Assembly (NCBI GenBank): GCA_023255835.1
Contig: JAGDVW010000026.1
Coordinates: 2,588-9,275, forward strand
Length of the DNA stretch: 6,688 nt
Origin: Candidatus Acetothermia bacterium
GTDB lineage: Bacteria > Bipolaricaulota > Bipolaricaulia > Bipolaricaulales > Bipolaricaulaceae
Reading direction: 5' to 3'
Part shown: positions 4,412-6,688 of the stretch, piece after piece
Layout of the letters: each line of letters opens with the position of its first letter
How positions within the stretch are numbered: position 1 is the stretch's first letter
Position numbers and translations under genes: made by a program
Notes under the pieces: generated by a model
What the model saw: the letters and a program-made list of their open reading frames with translations, nothing else
Told to the model about the DNA's origin: nothing
The model's database searches: none

Positions 4412-6688
4412 TTACGTGCGGAGGCGCACGTTCAGTGGGGAAAGGTTAGCCAAAATTCGCGCCACCGCCTCCTCCACCTCCTCCGCAGAGAGGGTCCGCT
4501 CGGGATGGCGGAAGGAAAGCTCGTAGGTGAGGCTCGCGAACCCCTGGGGGATCCCCGCCCCCTGATAACGATCGTAGAGGAAGGCGCTTTCCACCAAAGG
4601 CTCGGCCAGTATTTTTTCCCGCACCGCGGCCTCGGGAAGATCCTCGGGGACGAGGAGGGAGAGGTCCCGCTTGGAGGCGGGGAAGCGGGGGAGCGGCCGA
4701 TAGGAAGGGGGCCGGGCCCAGGCCAAGAGGACCGGAAGCCTTATTTCCGCGAACAAAACCCGCCTCTCGCCCGGGAGGTCCAAAAGCGCGGGGTTCACCT
4801 CGCCCAGGACGCCGGCCGGCTCTTTCCCCAAAAGGATCGCGGCCCGCCGGAAGGGATGGAGCCGCGGATCTTCGCAGGGCCCAAGCCGCCAATCCCCCAG
4901 GCGGAGAGCGGAAAACAGGGCCTCGATCACCCCTTTCAGCTCCGCCGGCCCATATGGGGCCTTCCCGGAAAGGGGGAGATCCGTCCGGCCAAAGAGGACG
5001 ATCCCCACCCGGTACTCCTCCTTCGGCCCCCCGTCCGCCGAAAAGAAAACCTTCCCCACCTCGAACAACCCTCCGCCGGGGACCTGGGCGCTCAGGTTCT
5101 CCCGCACCGCCGAAAGAAGCCCGGAAAAGAGGTTTGGCCGCAGGCCCTCCTGCCCCTGGGCCATGGGGTTCCGCAAAAGCACCACGGCCTCCTTGGCTGG
5201 GACAAGGGGGAAGGTGTAAGCCTCCATGAGCCCCAGGCCAGCGAGGATTTTCCTCACCCGATCGGCGAACTCCTCCTCGATGTCCTTCTTCCCCACCCGG
5301 GGCGGAACGAGGGGCGAAAGCTCCGGGATCCGGTCGTAACCGTAAAGGCGGGCGATCTCCTCCAAAAGGTCCTGCTCGCGCGCGAGATCCAGGCGATGCG
5401 GGGGGATCTCCGCAACCCATCCCTGCTCCGTGGGGAAGAGTTTCAGGCCCAAGCGGGAAAGGCCGGCCAAAACCTCCTCGTCGGGCACATGGATCCCCAA
5501 AAACGCGGGGATTTTGGCGCGGCGGAGAAAGACGGTGCGGCGGGGGAGGGGGCGCAAATAAACATCCACGGCGCCGCGGGCGATGATTCCCCCGCCATGG
5601 CGGGCCAAGAGGGCACAAAACCGCCGGGACGCGTTTTCCACGGTCTCCGGGGAAAGGCCGCGCTCGAAGCGCAAGGAGGCCTCGGTGCGCAGGCCCAAGG
5701 CCCGGGAGCCGCGGCGGACCACCCCCGGGGCGAACGCCGCGGCCTCGAGGAGCACAACCCCTGTCCCCTCCCGCACCTCCGTCTCCTCCCCGCCCATGAT
5801 CCCCGCCAGGGCCACCGGGCGCTTCCCAGCGGCGATCACCAAAACCTCGGGGGAAAGAACCCGCTCCACCCCGTCCAGGGTCCGCAGGGTTTCACCGGCC
5901 TGGGCCCGGCGCACCACGATCTTCCTTGCCAAAAGCTTTTCGTAATCGAAGGCATGCAGAGGATGCCCGAGCTCAAGCATCACGTAGTTCGTGAGGTCCA
6001 CCACCAGAGAAATCGGGCGCATCCCGCATTTGAGGAGCCGGGCCTGAACTTTTAGGGGCGAGGGTTTCCAGGAAACGCCCTGGACCACCCGGGCCACGTA
6101 GCGGGGGCAGTCCTCGCCTGAAGCCACCTCCACGGCGGCGAGCGCCTCCGCCGGGGTTTCGCCCTCGGGAAAGGTCAAATCCGGTTCGCGCAAAACGGTG
6201 CGGAAGAGGGCGGAGAACTCCCGGGCCAACCCGAAAACCCCCAAAAGATCCGGCCGATTGGAGGTGATCTTCAAATCCAAAACGAGGTCCGGGAGCTCCA
6301 AGATCTCCGCCAAATCCGCGCCCGGGGGCGCATCGGGAGGAAGCTCCCAGATCCCCGGGGATTTCTCCTCCAGCCCGAGTTCCTCGCGGGAGAGGATCAT
6401 CCCTCGGCTTTTCACCCCCCGGATTTCCGCCTCCTCCACCGGGCCCTGGGGAAGGATCGCGCCGGGGAGGGCGAAGGGGACGAGCATCCCTTGGGCCACG
6501 TTTTGGGCACCGCAAACGGTGAGGAACTCCTCCCCTCCCACGCGGACGCTGCAGATTTTCAGGTTTTCCGCATGGGGATGGGGTTCCACCTCCACAATTT
6601 TGCCCACCCTGACGCCTTCGGCGGCGAGCTCCATCGCCCCCTCCACCTCCAGGCCGGCCAGGGTCAGGCGCTCGAAAAGCTCCTCCTT
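4412..6688 (-). CDS. pheT: Phenylalanine--tRNA ligase beta subunit (5' end outside window)
   Basis: This is the large subunit of the (alpha-beta)2 enzyme that charges tRNA-Phe; the alpha subunit (pheS) normally lies upstream and would be beyond the right edge. The window holds 758 codons in frame up to base 6688 and lacks only the first 25 or so residues (the start that usually contains 'WL'). Using visible numbering, the domains are: the EMAP-like tRNA-binding domain about 26-140 ('GKIVEVEPHPHAENLKICSV'); B3/4 editing domain about 190-345 ('RPISLVVDLTNYVMLELGHP', 'GIMGGEETEV', 'LRTEASLRFERG'); B5 about 380-455 ('IPPHRLDLAREQDLLEEIAR'); the catalytic-like core about 470-640 ('LFEVGKVFF'); and the FDX-ACB anticodon-binding domain about 663-758 ('RFPASKRDLSLLVPEDLP', 'SFRHPERTLSAEEVEEAV'). 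The C-terminus is complete, ending in NVRLRT. tsaE starts one base after its stop. No frameshift is evident. The GTG at 6646 lies within the coding sequence and is not the start. Confidence 0.97.
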   Translation of the reverse strand, partial: KEELFERLTLAGLEVEGAMELAAEGVRVGKIVEVEPHPHAENLKICSVRVGGEEFLTVCGAQNVAQGMLVPFALPGAILPQGPVEEAEIRGVKSRGMILSREELGLEEKSPGIWELPPDAPPGADLAEILELPDLVLDLKITSNRPDLLGVFGLAREFSALFRTVLREPDLTFPEGETPAEALAAVEVASGEDCPRYVARVVQGVSWKPSPLKVQARLLKCGMRPISLVVDLTNYVMLELGHPLHAFDYEKLLARKIVVRRAQAGETLRTLDGVERVLSPEVLVIAAGKRPVALAGIMGGEETEVREGTGVVLLEAAAFAPGVVRRGSRALGLRTEASLRFERGLSPETVENASRRFCALLARHGGGIIARGAVDVYLRPLPRRTVFLRRAKIPAFLGIHVPDEEVLAGLSRLGLKLFPTEQGWVAEIPPHRLDLAREQDLLEEIARLYGYDRIPELSPLVPPRVGKKDIEEEFADRVRKILAGLGLMEAYTFPLVPAKEAVVLLRNPMAQGQEGLRPNLFSGLLSAVRENLSAQVPGGGLFEVGKVFFSADGGPKEEYRVGIVLFGRTDLPLSGKAPYGPAELKGVIEALFSALRLGDWRLGPCEDPRLHPFRRAAILLGKEPAGVLGEVNPALLDLPGERRVLFAEIRLPVLLAWARPPSYRPLPRFPASKRDLSLLVPEDLPEAAVREKILAEPLVESAFLYDRYQGAGIPQGFASLTYELSFRHPERTLSAEEVEEAVARILANLSPLNVRLRT
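4414..4431 (-). other. Perfect 7-bp inverted repeat at the pheT/tsaE junction
   Basis: ACGTGCG (4414-4420), a four-base loop and CGCACGT (4425-4431) can fold as a GC-rich stem-loop in the mRNA. It covers the last codons of pheT (Val-Arg-Leu-Arg-Thr) and part of its stop. It ends three bases before the tsaE ATG, where a Shine-Dalgarno site would normally lie. There is no U-run after it on the - strand (AAGATGGAAAAAA follows), so it is not an intrinsic terminator. It could instead influence tsaE translation; that is inference. Confidence 0.5.

Noticed and set aside
4414..4431. Junction hairpin read as a terminator
   Set aside because: No U-tract follows it on either strand, and it lies inside the tightly packed pheT-tsaE pair.
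4211..6055. 614-codon + strand open frame opposite tsaE and pheT
   Set aside because: It is an antisense shadow of well-identified genes in GC-rich DNA; its translation has no recognisable domain and shows Gly/Pro/His/Arg-rich low complexity.
1..6688. CRISPR array, tRNA/rRNA gene, insertion sequence or phage attachment site
   Set aside because: No regular direct repeats, cloverleaf-like region, transposase motif or terminal inverted repeats were seen; almost every base is within a protein-coding gene.

Overview
The window is about 6.7 kb of gene-dense, high-GC bacterial DNA, GC-rich by eye in every gene. Six protein-coding genes fill almost all of it and no intergenic gap exceeds about 20 bases. 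The proteins are compact, rich in Glu, Arg, Leu and Pro and poor in Asn and Gln. The PheT resembles bacterial PheTs of thermophiles. This suggests a thermophilic or deeply branching bacterium (Thermus-like, Bipolaricaulota/Acetothermia-like or similar), but the sequence alone does not fix the lineage.

There are two convergent gene strings. On the + strand (35-1700), a secreted protein built from repeated units of the sulfite-oxidase/molybdopterin-binding fold is followed, one base later, by a small ASCH-domain (PUA-like fold) protein. On the - strand, reading from the right edge, come pheT (its 5' end lies outside the window), tsaE, an OsmC-family peroxidase-like gene, and a 627-residue fusion of a zinc-ribbon-like segment, a GNAT acetyltransferase domain and an ABC ATPase domain. 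The four - strand genes are separated by 1 base, 18 bases and a 4-base overlap, so they look like one transcription unit. The two strings meet tail to tail in the palindrome CTAG, where both stop codons overlap, leaving no room for an intergenic terminator.

PheT charges tRNA-Phe and TsaE works in t6A modification of ANN-decoding tRNAs, so the top of the - strand operon is tRNA-centred. OsmC proteins detoxify organic hydroperoxides. The GNAT-ABC fusion matches the architecture known as 'ABC-type ATPase fused to a predicted acetyltransferase domain' (COG2401), which to my knowledge has no established function. An ASCH protein, from a superfamily predicted to bind RNA, lies next to it. That makes an RNA-acetylation or nucleotide-modification role a reasonable but unproven idea, and this pair is the most interesting part of the window. 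No RNA genes, mobile elements, CRISPR arrays or convincing terminators were seen.
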